From assembly GCA_024509875.1 (NCBI GenBank), contig JAMPIV010008509.1:992001-1056000 (forward strand): a DNA stretch of 64,000 nt, read 5' to 3'. A program made the position numbers and the translations under genes. Below, in pieces: positions 35,308-45,110 of this stretch. The notes under the pieces are model-generated. The model saw only the letters and a program-made list of their open reading frames with translations. It searched no databases and had not been told where the DNA came from. Positions within the stretch are counted from its first letter, which is position 1. Each line of letters opens with the position of its first letter. The stretch is from Oreohelix idahoensis (Eukaryota > Mollusca > Gastropoda > Stylommatophora > Oreohelicidae).

Positions 35308-35555
35308 CGTCCGATTGACAGCGTGGTTAGAGCGCTGGACTCTCGCGACAAAGGTGCCGGGCTCGTATCACGGTACCGACACGCTCCAGTCTACCCAGCT
35401 GTAAATGGGTACCTGACTGTGAGTTAAGGAAGAAAAGGGCAGCGAGGAGGGAGCTGGTCACCCTACCTCTCGATGCTGGACATAGTAAGGTGAAATCTCT
35501 AACACTTCTTTCCCCTACGGCAGTATCTGCTCTGGGACTACCTTGACCTTTTTCT
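35308..35555 (+). mobile_element. SINE-B copy 2
   Basis: Best-kept copy. It has GACAGCGTGGTTAGAGCGCT (box A), GGGCTCGTATCAC (degraded box B), core CCAGTCTACCCAGCTGTAAA TGGGTACCTGACT, and distal CCCCTACGGCAGTATCTGCT CTGGGACTACCTTGACC. The core is the kind of conserved central domain shared by SINE superfamilies across invertebrates; which one cannot be settled by eye. Confidence 0.85.
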
Positions 35556-35576
35556 ATTTTGACGCATGTTTATTGT

Positions 35577-36456
35577 GACATCAAACTTATAATTGTTGCG
35601 TCAGCCTCAAGCATGGTTCTTGTGACATCATCATCATCTCAACCCGTAACCCGTCATGGGTCGTAGGGGTGCCATGGTGGAAGCATCAGCAGACAGGGTC
35701 CTCCACTGCTCTCTATCCTCAGCAATGCGTCAAGTGTGGAAAAACCGTGTCCTGTCCATTCTTTGATGTTATCAGCCCAGGATTTTCTTTGCCTTCCTCT
35801 TCTCCGTTTACCTTCGACTGTTCCCTGGAGGATCATTTTCGAAAGGAAGTCATGACGAGTTACTTGCCCAAACCAGGCAAGCTTTCGACGTTTCACTACT
35901 GACAAAAGTGGTTCTTGGTGGCCTGCATAGGTGTTTATCTTCTCTCTAACATAGACATTTGTTTTGTGCTCTTTATAGCAAATGCGCAAAATTCTTCTAT
36001 AACATTTATGCTCGAAAGCCTGAATCCTTCGCTCCGTATCTGCAGTGAGTGTCCAGCTCTCACATCCATATAAGAGAATAGATAATACAAGTGATTTGTA
36101 TAATTTGATCTTCACAGGAAAACTGATGTTACTTTTCCAGATCACATTCAGTCTTGTCATGGCAGCTGAGGCCATCTCAAGTCTTGTGACATAAAACTTA
36201 TAATTGTTGCGTTAGCCTCAAGCATGGTTCTTGTGACATAAATCTTATAATTGTTGCGTTAGCCTCAAGCGTGGTTCTTGTGACATAAAACTTACAATTG
36301 TTGCGTTAGCCTCAAGCATGGTTCTTGTGACATAAAACTTATAATTGTTGCGTTAGCCTCAAGCATTGTTCTTGTGACATAAAACTTATAATTGTTGCGT
36401 TAGACTCAAGCATGGTTCTTGTGACATAAAACTTATAATTGTTGCGTTAGCCTCAA
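35577..36456 (+). repeat. 47-bp minisatellite split by a LINE
   Basis: Unit begins GACATAAAACTTATAATTGT and ends CAAGCATGGTTCTTGT. One unit precedes the LINE (35577-35623). About 5.7 units follow (36188-36455), starting at 36188, 36235, 36282, 36329, 36376 and 36423. The array continued across the insertion point before the LINE arrived. Confidence 0.92.
35629..36182 (-). pseudogene. 5'-truncated LINE (family L2) inside the minisatellite
   Basis: Minus-strand frame 35654-36175 reads WKSNISFPVKIKLYKSLVLS, YGCESWTLTADTERRIQAFE, AWFGQVTRHD, GKRRRGRQRKSWADNIKEW, the post-RT C-terminus of an RTE-like LINE. A one-base loss near the end changes the last ~25 residues compared with the copy at 39452-40552. 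The 3' tail is GATGATGATG. CTTGTGACAT flanks it on both sides (35619-35628, 36183-36192), though it is also part of the array unit. Confidence 0.88.
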
Positions 36457-36563
36457 TTCTGGAATGACATGTTACCACTACAGGCCCAATATTTAATTTT
36501 GTGTTGAGATGTTTTAAATGAACTTGTTTTTTTATAGATGGACATATGTATTAGCACATAGAA

Positions 36564-36684
<121 letters not shown>

Positions 36685-36969
36685 TAGACACATTATGTAC
36701 AAACATGTTATGTGTGCACATAGACATACACACGCATACATACATAGAAACATATATAAAGTAAGTACAAACATGTTATATTTGCACATATCACAACTAC
36801 TGATGTGTACAGGACCCAGTGTTTCATATCAGCTTATCACGTCAGATGATTTTTCAGTGTGATTGTTAGCTTGTAACTGTAATTACTTTGTTACAAATAA
36901 GTCTCAGTTCGGTACACAACAATTTATATAGCACTGGTAACTTGTCACTTTTCTATTACTTAGACACTA

Positions 36970-37185
36970 CGCAGTATCCGATGTGCTCGGCCGTTAGAGC
37001 ACTTTTCTCTGTCTGCGAAGTTACCGGGTTTCGGTCCATTCTACCTAGCTGTTATTGACTACCTGACTTCGCTCTTAAGTTAGTGAAGGCAGAAGTAAAA
37101 AAATCTGGACCTATTGTGATGAAGTCTCTAACACTTCACTATCCTACGGCAGTATTCTCTATGGGACTAGCTTTACCTGTACCAA
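36970..37185 (+). mobile_element. SINE-B copy 3, diverged
   Basis: CTCGGCCGTTAGAGCACTTT (box A), CGGGTTTCGGTCC (box B), core TCTACCTAGCTGTTATTGAC TACCTGACT, distal TCCTACGGCAGTATTCTCTA TGGGACTAGC. Confidence 0.75.
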
Positions 37186-37231
37186 TATAAATACTAGCAC
37201 ATGCGACGTCACAAAAATGCCGGGGAAGAAT

Positions 37232-37440
37232 TATAAATTAATATTAGACAAACATAAAGGTATGTTTTCAGGCACTCGTAAGAAATAAAGAAGTAGAACA
37301 CTTCGACAACAGAAAAACAACAGACGTGAGTGGCTTACCCAGGGTTCGAACCCCGTACCTTCCGTACGACAACACCGCCTAGCTATACAAGCGATTCACA
37401 CTAACCTCACGGCCAGCTAGGCATCCCCAAAAAAGGATGC
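37232..37440 (-). mobile_element. SINE-A copy, minus strand
   Basis: Read on the minus strand: hairpin start GCATCCTTTTTTGGGGATGC, head GTTAGTGTGAATCGCTTGTA, B box GGGGTTCGAACCC, body ACTCACGTCTGTTG and ACTTCTTTATTTCTTACGAG, tail TATGTTTGTCTAATATTAAT. All modules are present, so it is a good guide to the consensus. Confidence 0.87.
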
Positions 37441-38420
37441 TTTACTGACCGGTCATCAAGAATTATGGCGAGCATCATACCTTTACAGCATCGAGAAGGT
37501 TTTGCGCATGCGTGATCTTTTTCGTCTGCAATTACATATCGACTTACAACATAATGATTACGAAAATAAAGTTAAGATTTTCAGTTTTTTTTTTGTTTAT
37601 CTTGTCAACAATTATTTTGCAAAGAAACTCGATAATGGGTGATGGTTATGGTTTAGATTAGCATTAGACGTTATTGTTTTAATATTTCCTGTCATTTATT
37701 ATTTGTTTAAAAAAAAAAAAACAATAAACAAAAAAAACAAAAAAACACACAAGAAACACAGTTACGTTCACCGGTTCTGCGTTAGGATTTAGGCTTAGGT
37801 TTCGGCTTACAATGTAGAGAGAGAAAACTCCTGCGTAACTCTAAATCTTAAACTTAACATTGCATCGACTTTTTTTCTTTTTCAAAAGTTAAATTGTGCG
37901 AAACAGTTTGAGGCAGTATGTTTAAAAACAATCAAATAAACAAACAAAATTCCATCTTACCCGTTATTCAATCTCCATCTCCGAATACTTATATAACTGT
38001 GTACTATCTGGCCGACGTATCGATAGGTGTTTGGGCGAAATCGGATGTAGTCCCCTCTTTATTTCATTTCACCTTCGTAAAACTGTTCACTGATCATTAC
38101 TTACATACAGCAAGGTATATTGTTTTGTACAGGTCCGTCTGACTCAAATTTTTTATGAATTATATTCACTATCTGCTGTTATGTATGAAACTAAGAGATA
38201 CATTTTCATACCTACCGGTGATGGAATTTGCAAGTAGATCGGTTGAATTTAAATCAAAATAATTCTTACCGTTTACGTGGGATTATTCTAATTGGTGTTC
38301 AAGATAACTTTCACTCAAAGCTTTGCCCCGTTTCCGTATTTTCCAGAAAAGCTGATACGATTGTTTATGTTCTTGCAGACGGAGACTTATAGACTTTAGT
38401 ACCAAGCAGACTCATTACGT
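37441..38420. other. Unrecognised stretch
   Basis: A-rich tracts at 37708-37750. A 74-codon frame at 37918-38142 has no known motif. Nothing else recognised. Confidence 0.4.
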
Positions 38421-38424
38421 CAGG

Positions 38425-38845
38425 ACAGTCCTAGTGTATGGCTCTGAAACATGGAGAACAACAAAAACAACAACCAGAAAAAGCTACAGACTTTCATTAA
38501 TGGGTGCTTGCGTAGAAAGGAGGATTGAAATAGTTTGTCAAGGTCACTAATGTGAAATTAAGGTCACGAACTTGACAAGCGCCAGTGGAACAAGAAATAG
38601 AAGAAGACGTTGGAGATGGATTGGGCACACATTGAGAAAATATGTTGATAGCGTTAACGGTCAATCCCAGTTCTGGAACCCACAGGGTAAAAGACGTTGA
38701 GGAACAAATAACACGTGGAGACGAGAACTGGAGACAGACATGACCGGGATGAAGAAAACATGGAAAGACGTGAGCTGATGGCACGTGACATGAAGACGTT
38801 TGGTCAAGGTCTATGCTCCTCTGGGAGTGGACAGGTGAAAGAACA
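38425..38845 (+). pseudogene. Decayed LINE C-terminal region (family L3)
   Basis: Reads VYGSETWRTTK, then after breaks RRRRWRWIGHTLRKYVDSVN, FWNPQGKRR, stop, [20 protein letters not shown], stop, APLGV. Same protein tail as 28495-28772. At least three stops. It runs into a CT-rich tract and the (AT)n array. Confidence 0.75.
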
Positions 38846-38902
38846 AAAATACTCACGATCTCTCTCATTCTCTGTCTCTCTTCCTCTCTCTCTCTCTCTT
38901 TC

Positions 38903-39449
<547 letters not shown>

Positions 39450-39451
39450 CA

Positions 39452-40552
39452 TCATCATCTCATCTCATCTCAGCCCGTAACCCGTCATGGGTCGTAGGGG
39501 TGCCATGGTGGAAGCATCAGCAGACAGGGTCCTCCACTGCTCTCTATCCTCAGCAATGCGTACAAGTGTGGAAAAACCGTGTCCTGCCCATTCTTTGATG
39601 TTATCAGCCCAGGATTTTCTCTGCCTTCCTCTTCTCCGTTTACCTTCGACTGTCCCCTGAAGGATCGTTTTCGAAAGGGAGTCATGACGAGTTACATGCC
39701 CAAACCAGGCAAGCTTTCGATGTTTCACTATTGACAAAAGTGGTTCTTGGTGGCCTGCATAGGTGTTTATCTTCTCTCTAACATAGACATTTGTATTGTG
39801 CTCTTTATAGCAAATGCGCAAAATTCTTCTATAACATTTATGCTCGAAAGCCTGAATCCTTCGCTCCGTATCTGCAGTGAGTGTCCAGCTCTCACACCCA
39901 TACAAGAGAATAGATAATACAAGTGATTTGTATAATTTGATCTTCACAGGAAAACTGATGTTACTTTTCCAGATCACATTCAACTTTGTCATGGCAGCTG
40001 AGGCCATCTCAAGTCTTGTCTTGATTTCTTTACTTGATCTTCCATCACTACATATAGTGGACCCGAGATATTTAAAGGTGTTAACTTCTTCTAACGTTTG
40101 CCCATTTAACGTAATGTTGGTCGGAACATGTTTCTTATGGCTATTCACCAATATCTTGCTTTTTTCTATATTAATTTCCATCCCATACGTTCTTGTTACT
40201 TTCTCCAGTCTAGAGGAAAGGTCTTGAAGTTCTGATTCTGATCCAGCTATCAGATCAATATCATCAGCAAAACGTAGGTTGCACAGAGGTCGGCCTCCAA
40301 TCGATATGGTTGATTTATAATCGTAGAGAGCCTCCTGCATAATATGTTCTAGATAAATATTAAAGAGCACTGGGGACAGGATACATCCCTGCCGAACTCC
40401 TACAGTTGTTTTGAAAAATTCTCCAATGTCGTTGCTTGCAAAAACAGCACTGCTTGCGTCCTTGTATAGTGCTTCAATGATATCTATGATGTTGGTATCA
40501 AAATTGAATTTTCTCATTACTTGCCATAAGCCTTCATGCCAGACTCGATCGA
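39452..40552 (-). pseudogene. 5'-truncated LINE with RT palm and C-terminus (family L2)
   Basis: One open frame on the minus strand, 40565 to 39465, of 366 codons. It starts in AT-repeat sequence, then DRVWHEGLWQVMRKF. RT motifs follow: VRQGCILSPVLFNIYLEHIM and the catalytic LRFADDIDLIA. Thumb: FKYLGSTICSDGR. C-terminus: WKSNISFPVKIKLYKSLVLS, WFGHVTRHDS, GRQRKSWADNIKEWAGHG, DREQWRTLS. The upstream endonuclease and RT fingers are missing, so it cannot retrotranspose. The 3' end carries CTGAGATGAGATGAGATGAT. ATATATATATCA flanks it (39440-39451 and 40553-40564). The longest intact LINE frame in the window, so probably recent. Confidence 0.92.
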
Positions 40553-40574
40553 ATATATATATCACTTATTGATT

Positions 40575-40830
40575 AAACTTCAGATCCATGTGGAGTAGAT
40601 GTCACGTCACCAAACCTTCCTATCTTGTGCTATCCATCTAAAGTCTGTCCACGTCATCTCCTTCATATCAGTCATTAATCCTCTTTTCTATGTATTATAG
40701 TTATCCCCTTTGTCTCTTACACTGGGATTCCAGAACAATGACAGTCTTCTAATGCTTCACAATTTTTACTTTCCATGTGTCTTCTATACAACGTTGTCGC
40801 CTTCTCCTGGACTCTTGTTACACTGGAAAT
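40575..40830 (-). pseudogene. Decayed LINE 3' fragment (family L3)
   Basis: GATTCCAGAACAATGACAGT CTTCTAATGCT and TCCACGTCATCTCCTTCAT align with the 28555-28720 copy in order. No open frame. Next to it (40828-40905) an approximately 38-bp repeat (CTCTTGTTCCA-TTGGAAATTGTC type) occurs about twice. Confidence 0.5.
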
Positions 40831-40994
40831 TGTCAACTTGAAACTGTTGTTCCACTAGAATTTGTCAACTGGGAACTCTTGTTCCATTGGAAATTGTCTG
40901 GATCTTTACGTTAGTTCCACAGTGGTGATTTGTCATATCATTTGAACCCAGCTGTTCTACGCAAGCAACGAGTTATGAAAGTCTGTAACTTTGT

Positions 40995-40996
40995 GG

Positions 40997-41027
<31 letters not shown>

Positions 41028-41028
41028 G
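40995..41028. repeat. (GTT)n microsatellite
   Basis: About eleven uninterrupted GTT units. Confidence 0.9.
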
Positions 41029-41164
41029 TGATTCTCCACGCTTCATATCCAAACAATAGGACTGACTTGATATGTGAGTAGAAGATTCTGGTTTTTCTTT
41101 GTGTTTCTAATTTTCGTAACATCTTTTTTCCTTTTCGCTCCCGATGGAGCATGCTGCTTTGCAG

Positions 41165-41340
41165 GCAGGACCGGTGCTACCATTGGGCCAACTAGGCTAC
41201 CGCCTAGGGCGCAGACCTCAGGGGCGCAGAGAAGAGTGTCAGTGTGTTAAGAGAGTGAAAAGTGTGAGAAACCGGGGGGGGGGCGGGGTGCAAGTACTTA
41301 GCCGTGCCTAGGGCGCAAAATAGTCTGGCACCGGTCCTGC
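41165..41340. mobile_element. 176-bp element with 13-bp perfect terminal inverted repeats
   Basis: Left end GCAGGACCGGTGC (41165-41177) and right end GCACCGGTCCTGC (41328-41340) are exact reverse complements. Inner blocks CCGCCTAGGGCGCA and TGCCTAGGGCGCAA are repeated near both ends, and a G-run sits at 41272-41283. No coding capacity. The shape is that of a MITE, possibly hAT-related, but no clean target duplication is visible. Confidence 0.7.
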
Positions 41341-41482
41341 TTGTTGGAAGCTCTTGCAGCAATGGTTTATGTATAGGTTTGTTTCATATGGTGAGGTTGC
41401 CAGTTCCGTGCACAACCTCAAATTAGTTCCTTTGCTCGACATGATTCTCTTATGATTTCCGTATATTTCCTCATGCAGTGTG

Positions 41483-41570
41483 GAAATAGTTTGAGCTGAT
41501 GGCACGTAAACGGAGGACAAAGTATGTGTTCCTTCAAGGACTATGCTTCTTGAGGAGATAAAGAGTATTT
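41483..41570 (+). pseudogene. LINE 3'-end fragment (family L3)
   Basis: GAGCTGATGGCACGTAAACG GAGGAC...GTGTTCCTTCAAGGACTATG parallels the ELMARD-R-TW-VFVEGLC end of L3 proteins. Only about 85 bases. Confidence 0.5.
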
Positions 41571-41703
41571 ATTGAATGTAAGCTACTAATGCCCTTTGTG
41601 TTCATCTAAATACGGTATATAGTCTATGCATTTACTAACATTCATACTGATTCTTTTTTTTAAACTTCACAAAACTACGAAAATGGAACGTAAAAACTTG
41701 CGG

Positions 41704-41787
41704 CAATCTAATTATAACGTGCGCCAATCTAATTATAACGTGCGCCAATCTAATTATAATGTGCGCTAATCTAATTATAACGTGTGC
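41704..41787 (+). repeat. 21-bp tandem repeat, four copies
   Basis: Unit CAATCTAATTATAACGTGCGC with one or two changes per copy. Confidence 0.92.
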
Positions 41788-42290
41788 ATTATATGAAATA
41801 ATTAAGACATTGTCTTAATATTCTTCCAGACAACGTGTAATTATTTTCAGAAACGGGGTTAAATACCCATTTATCTATGTAGATGAAACCGTTTTGTTAG
41901 CTGGAAGTAATGTAATAATTTAACAGCGGAAGCCTTGAATACCAACTGGACATTTACACAGATTATAAAAAGCTATGATAATGGAAAAATAGAAGATGCC
42001 AACATTAAAAGTAAAAATACAAGAATAGAACTCGGCAGATGTGAAGTAAAAGTAAAGGAGTGAATAGAAGCGACCAAGCTTGCATTCAACTAAATTAGAC
42101 AGATATTAATATTAATAAATTACTGAAAAATTTCAAATGACAGTCATGAGTATTTTAAAATATTTTTTATTATAGTATGGGTACAACCATGGACAATAAA
42201 CTAACATTTCGACTACCTTCTTTTTGTCATTACAAAAATATTCAATTTGTCAATGTCTATCTCATTCATGACTTATTTTGTCTATATTTG
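41788..42290. other. Unrecognised spacer
   Basis: AT-rich. No gene recognised, although LINE-like wording (GTAGATGAAACCGTTTTGTT) may mark a very old RT remnant. Confidence 0.3.
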
Positions 42291-42443
42291 TTTTACGTTC
42301 TTTCCATCAGCTGTGTTCCATTGTTCTATTTATCTACATTTAGGAGGCATTAATTCTAACTAATATTTCGAAGATAGAATGAATGCCTCCTAAATTTAGA
42401 TAAATAGAACAATGGAACGCAGCTCATGGAAAGAACAGAAAAC
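42291..42443. repeat. Foldback inverted repeat, about 68-bp arms
   Basis: Left arm 42291-42358 (TTCTTTCCATCAGCTGTGTT... AGGAGGCATTAATTCTA) is complementary to the right arm ~42373-42443 with a few mismatches, separated by about 15 bases. A transcript or single strand would form a long hairpin. No coding. Confidence 0.85.
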
Positions 42444-42564
42444 AAATTTAGCTTAGCCAAACGGAGTTTTTTTGTGGTGAAGTAAAAGTATAACACGACG
42501 TTGTTGAAAACTTTAACAAAGAAAATGTTGAAGACAAACAGGCACAACGATGACACGTGCCAGG

Positions 42565-42851
42565 GGGAAGATAACATCAAGAGATAGACAGGGATGAGTC
42601 GATCAGAGTGTACTATCAAGACAAGAGGCATAGGTCAGCGCTATAAGTGGGAAGATTGCATCAAGAGATAGACAGGGATGAGTCTATCAGAGTGTACTAT
42701 CAAGACAAGAAACAGAAGGCAGCGCTATAAGTTGAAAGATAACATCAAGAGATAGACTGGGATGAGTATATCAGAGTGTACTATCAAGACAAGTGATAGT
42801 CGAAGTTACAGGTCCAATGCAGCCGAGTTTCGATACGAAAATGGTAGCTAG
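42565..42851 (+). pseudogene. LINE C-terminal segment triplicated in frame
   Basis: An 84-bp unit starts at 42581, 42665 and 42749. Each reads DNIKR, a stop, TGMS-x-SECTIKT, like DNIK-W-TGMS-x-SEC in LINE C-termini with the Trp codon changed to TAG. The last copy continues into SNAAEFRYENGS and a stop at 42849-42851, like a LINE C-terminal end. Because all three copies share the TAG, the tandem duplication came after the nonsense change. Confidence 0.7.
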
Positions 42852-43029
42852 ATCTTGTCTGGTCTTGAAATATATCAAATGTGGAAGAGAGAAAGCGCAT
42901 GGGCCTCACTAGTACCATTCGTGGAAAATATCTACGGAGATGACAATACACTCAAGCTGACTATGGAAAAATAACAAACAACAACACAAAACGTATTACG
43001 TCTTACTAAGAGAAAGGACAAGGAAACCT

Positions 43030-43056
43030 ACGTTGCGGCCACAAGGCCTTCGTCAG
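43030..43056 (-). other. Hammerhead-like motif, left arm
   Basis: Minus strand: CTGACGA, A, stem GGCC/GGCC closed by TTGT, then GCAACGT. The usual GAAA block reads GCAA, so a core base is changed. The inverted twin is at 44248-44277. Confidence 0.35.
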
Positions 43057-43403
43057 AGACAGACAAACAAAAGACAGAAGGGAAAGAAAGTGAGAATTAA
43101 GTGGAGAACATGAAACTATAGGAATAAGAGACAAGTACTCCCTGATAGTGTCACATGTCGGAGCGAAAATGGCCGCTACTGAACCGGAAACCGGCAGTGA
43201 ATAGTAAATTGAAACTATAATTAAAAAAATAATGAAAACAAGGACTGGAAAACCGAGTGGGGGAAAAAGTAATACTTATTAAGAGAAAAAATAAATAAAA
43301 ATTTAAAAAAAATAATAATAAATAAATACATTTTTTAAAAAAGGGGGGAAGTCAAGGGTGATCGCAGTCATAATAGAACTGGGGCTAGATAGAAAAAGGC
43401 ACC

Positions 43404-43727
43404 TCAGACAAATGAATGTTGGGTGTTCAAACCATTGGGGTTGAGGCAACCTATAAGATGGATGAGGCGTTGTTCCAGGCGGAACCGACTGTTGGCGTCC
43501 AATGAACAGGATCTGATGCCTGTCTCCTGGATGTCAGTTGGACCGTGGTGGCCAGGGCCATTGAAGTGGATGGCCACAGGTGTGGATTTCAGCTGCGAGA
43601 TGTCGTAGAAGTGTCTGCAGAATCGGTCACCCAGTCGCGTGCCCGTTTTGCCGATGTAAGTAATATTGCAAAGTTTGCATATAATAGCATAAATGACGTT
43701 ACGTGACATCGCTCCGACATGTGACAC
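43404..43727 (-). pseudogene. GIY-YIG endonuclease domain of a Penelope-like element
   Basis: Minus-strand protein: NVIYAIICKLC (the GIY-type strand plus Cys pair), NITYIGKTGTRLGDRFCRHF (YIG strand and the Arg/His helix), then PVAIHFNGPGHHG, RLEQRLIHLIGCLNPNGLN and a stop at 43404. This matches the C-terminal endonuclease of Penelope-like elements, including the final L-x-P-x-GLN block. The open frame runs upstream to 44099 only because it reads through inserted sequence; the expected RT is absent, so this is a remnant. Confidence 0.8.
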
Positions 43728-43738
43728 TATCAGGGAGT

Positions 43739-43946
43739 CTTCTTCTTCTTCCGTCCTTAGCCACCGACCGTCAAAGCAGTCAGTTGCCATTACGCCTAGT
43801 GGCGTCTTAGGGCAACAGCAGATAGGTTTTCTTTGCCATTGTTTCCCATCACGCCTATTGGCGTCTTTAGGGCAACGGCAAATCAACCTATCTGCTGCTG
43901 TTTCCGTAATCGAAGTGACTGGCAAACGGGTGATCAGCCCGTTGGT
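43739..43946 (-). mobile_element. LINE-tailed short element, insertion 1
   Basis: 208 bp between TATCAGGGAGT at 43728-43738 and 43947-43957. On the minus strand it begins AACCAACGGGCTGATCACCC and ends with about 65 bases matching the L1 LINE 3' end (GACGCCACTAGGCG ... GGTGGCTAAGGAC) plus GAAGAAGAAG. The GACGCCA-TAGGCGTGATGG block appears twice inside. The 5' part is not LINE-like, so this looks like a SINE using the L1 tail. No RNA polymerase III boxes seen. Confidence 0.65.
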
Positions 43947-43957
43947 TATCAGGGAGT

Positions 43958-44156
43958 CTTCTTCTTCTTCTGTCCTTAGCCACCGACCGTCAAAGCAGTC
44001 AGTGGCCATTACGCCTAGTGGCGTCTTAGGGCAACAGCAGATAGGTTTTCTTTGCCATTGTTTCCCATCACGCCTAGTGGCGTCTTTAGGGCAACCCATT
44101 TGCCGTTGTTTCCGTAATCGAAGTGTCTGGCAAACGGGTGATCAGCCCGTTGGTTT
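43958..44156 (-). mobile_element. LINE-tailed short element, insertion 2
   Basis: 199 bp, same layout as insertion 1, between TATCAGGGAGT at 43947-43957 and 44157-44167. It differs by a short internal deletion (lacks the CAACCTATCTGCTGCTG block) and scattered substitutions. Confidence 0.65.
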
Positions 44157-44247
44157 TATCAGGGAGTGCTTGTCTCTTATTCCTATAGTTTCATGATCTC
44201 CACTTAATTCTCACTTTCTTTCCCTTCTGTTTTTTGTTTGTCTGTCC

Positions 44248-44277
44248 CTGACGAAGGCCTATGGTTGGCCGCAACGT
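44248..44277 (+). other. Hammerhead-like motif, right arm
   Basis: Plus strand: CTGACGA, A, GGCC, loop TATGGTT, GGCC, GCAACGT. Inverted twin of 43030-43056 with the same GCAA departure from the GAAA core. Confidence 0.35.
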
Positions 44278-44340
44278 AGGGTTCCTTGTCCTTTTCTCTT
44301 AATGTAGTAAAACGTATTACTTGTTGTGTAGTTGTTTTTT

Positions 44341-44983
44341 GTTTTTTTTTTTCATTTTACAACACCCGTTTTTAACGGAAGTTCATATCTCCTCATATAC
44401 TCAAGCTAACTACTGTTTTCTTTTTGAAAACATTCAAGTAGAGTCTGAGAGTGTAGGAAGAATAAAACGAAGACGAATTATATCAGTTTTGTGTCAATAA
44501 AAAATGTTAAACGTAACACGAAGCTATAAATTTAAACAAACGAAAGGTCTAGTGAAAACTCGTGCACACAGTACGAAAAAAAACCAAAGCAGCGGGAAGC
44601 CTGACAGGAATTCTGTGGAAATGGTTCTTCCACCTTATCCAGTTTGCGTAATGAGCTACAACTCGTTACATGGTTAGAATTAACATTGCGAAATTCAGCT
44701 CTTTTGTTTTCTGGGTTTTTTGATAGTCCTAGCACAGTGGTTTATCCCTTCCACACTACAGTAATACCTGTACCACGCCCGTCCCTTTTGAGAAAACTAA
44801 TCTTACCCAGCGTACACCCTCTAATCAGGAAGGATACAGGTTTTAATAATATTATTTTATCTACACTAGTTTGAACGTTGAACTAAATAAAAAGGGGAAC
44901 TCGACTCCTGTGAACAACAAATAAATAATACACCATAAGACTGTCACTGTCAGGAGTTCACTTCAGGGCAGCCCACAAAGAGG
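44341..44983. other. Unrecognised spacer
   Basis: No gene or repeat recognised. Confidence 0.4.
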
Positions 44984-45110
44984 CATGCAGACTCGTAAGA
45001 AATTAAAAGAAGCTAGAAAACAAATAATAATACAAACAACAGTAGAACAAACAACCTCTGTAAAGTGTATTGGCTTACCCGGAAACGTCGAACCCAGGAC
45101 TATTTCGATA
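44984..45110 (-). repeat. Old SINE-A relic
   Basis: In minus orientation it keeps CTTTTAATTTCTTACGAGTC, then after divergence GGTAAGCCAATACACTTTAC and a CCTGGGTTCGACG B-box-like block in the SINE-A order. Heavily diverged. Confidence 0.45.

Larger units (their letters stand above)
42975..44340 (-). mobile_element. Penelope-like element remnant with inverted arms
   Basis: A left arm (about 42975-43173) and a right arm (43708-43738 joined to 44159-44340) are inverted copies. Both hold ACGTTGCGGCC with a facing GGCCTTCGTCAG, and TCCTATAGTTTCATG. Between them lies a GIY-YIG endonuclease remnant on the minus strand; the reverse transcriptase is missing. Terminal repeats in either orientation and a C-terminal GIY-YIG domain are features of Penelope-like elements. 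The right arm is interrupted by two short insertions. Confidence 0.72.
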
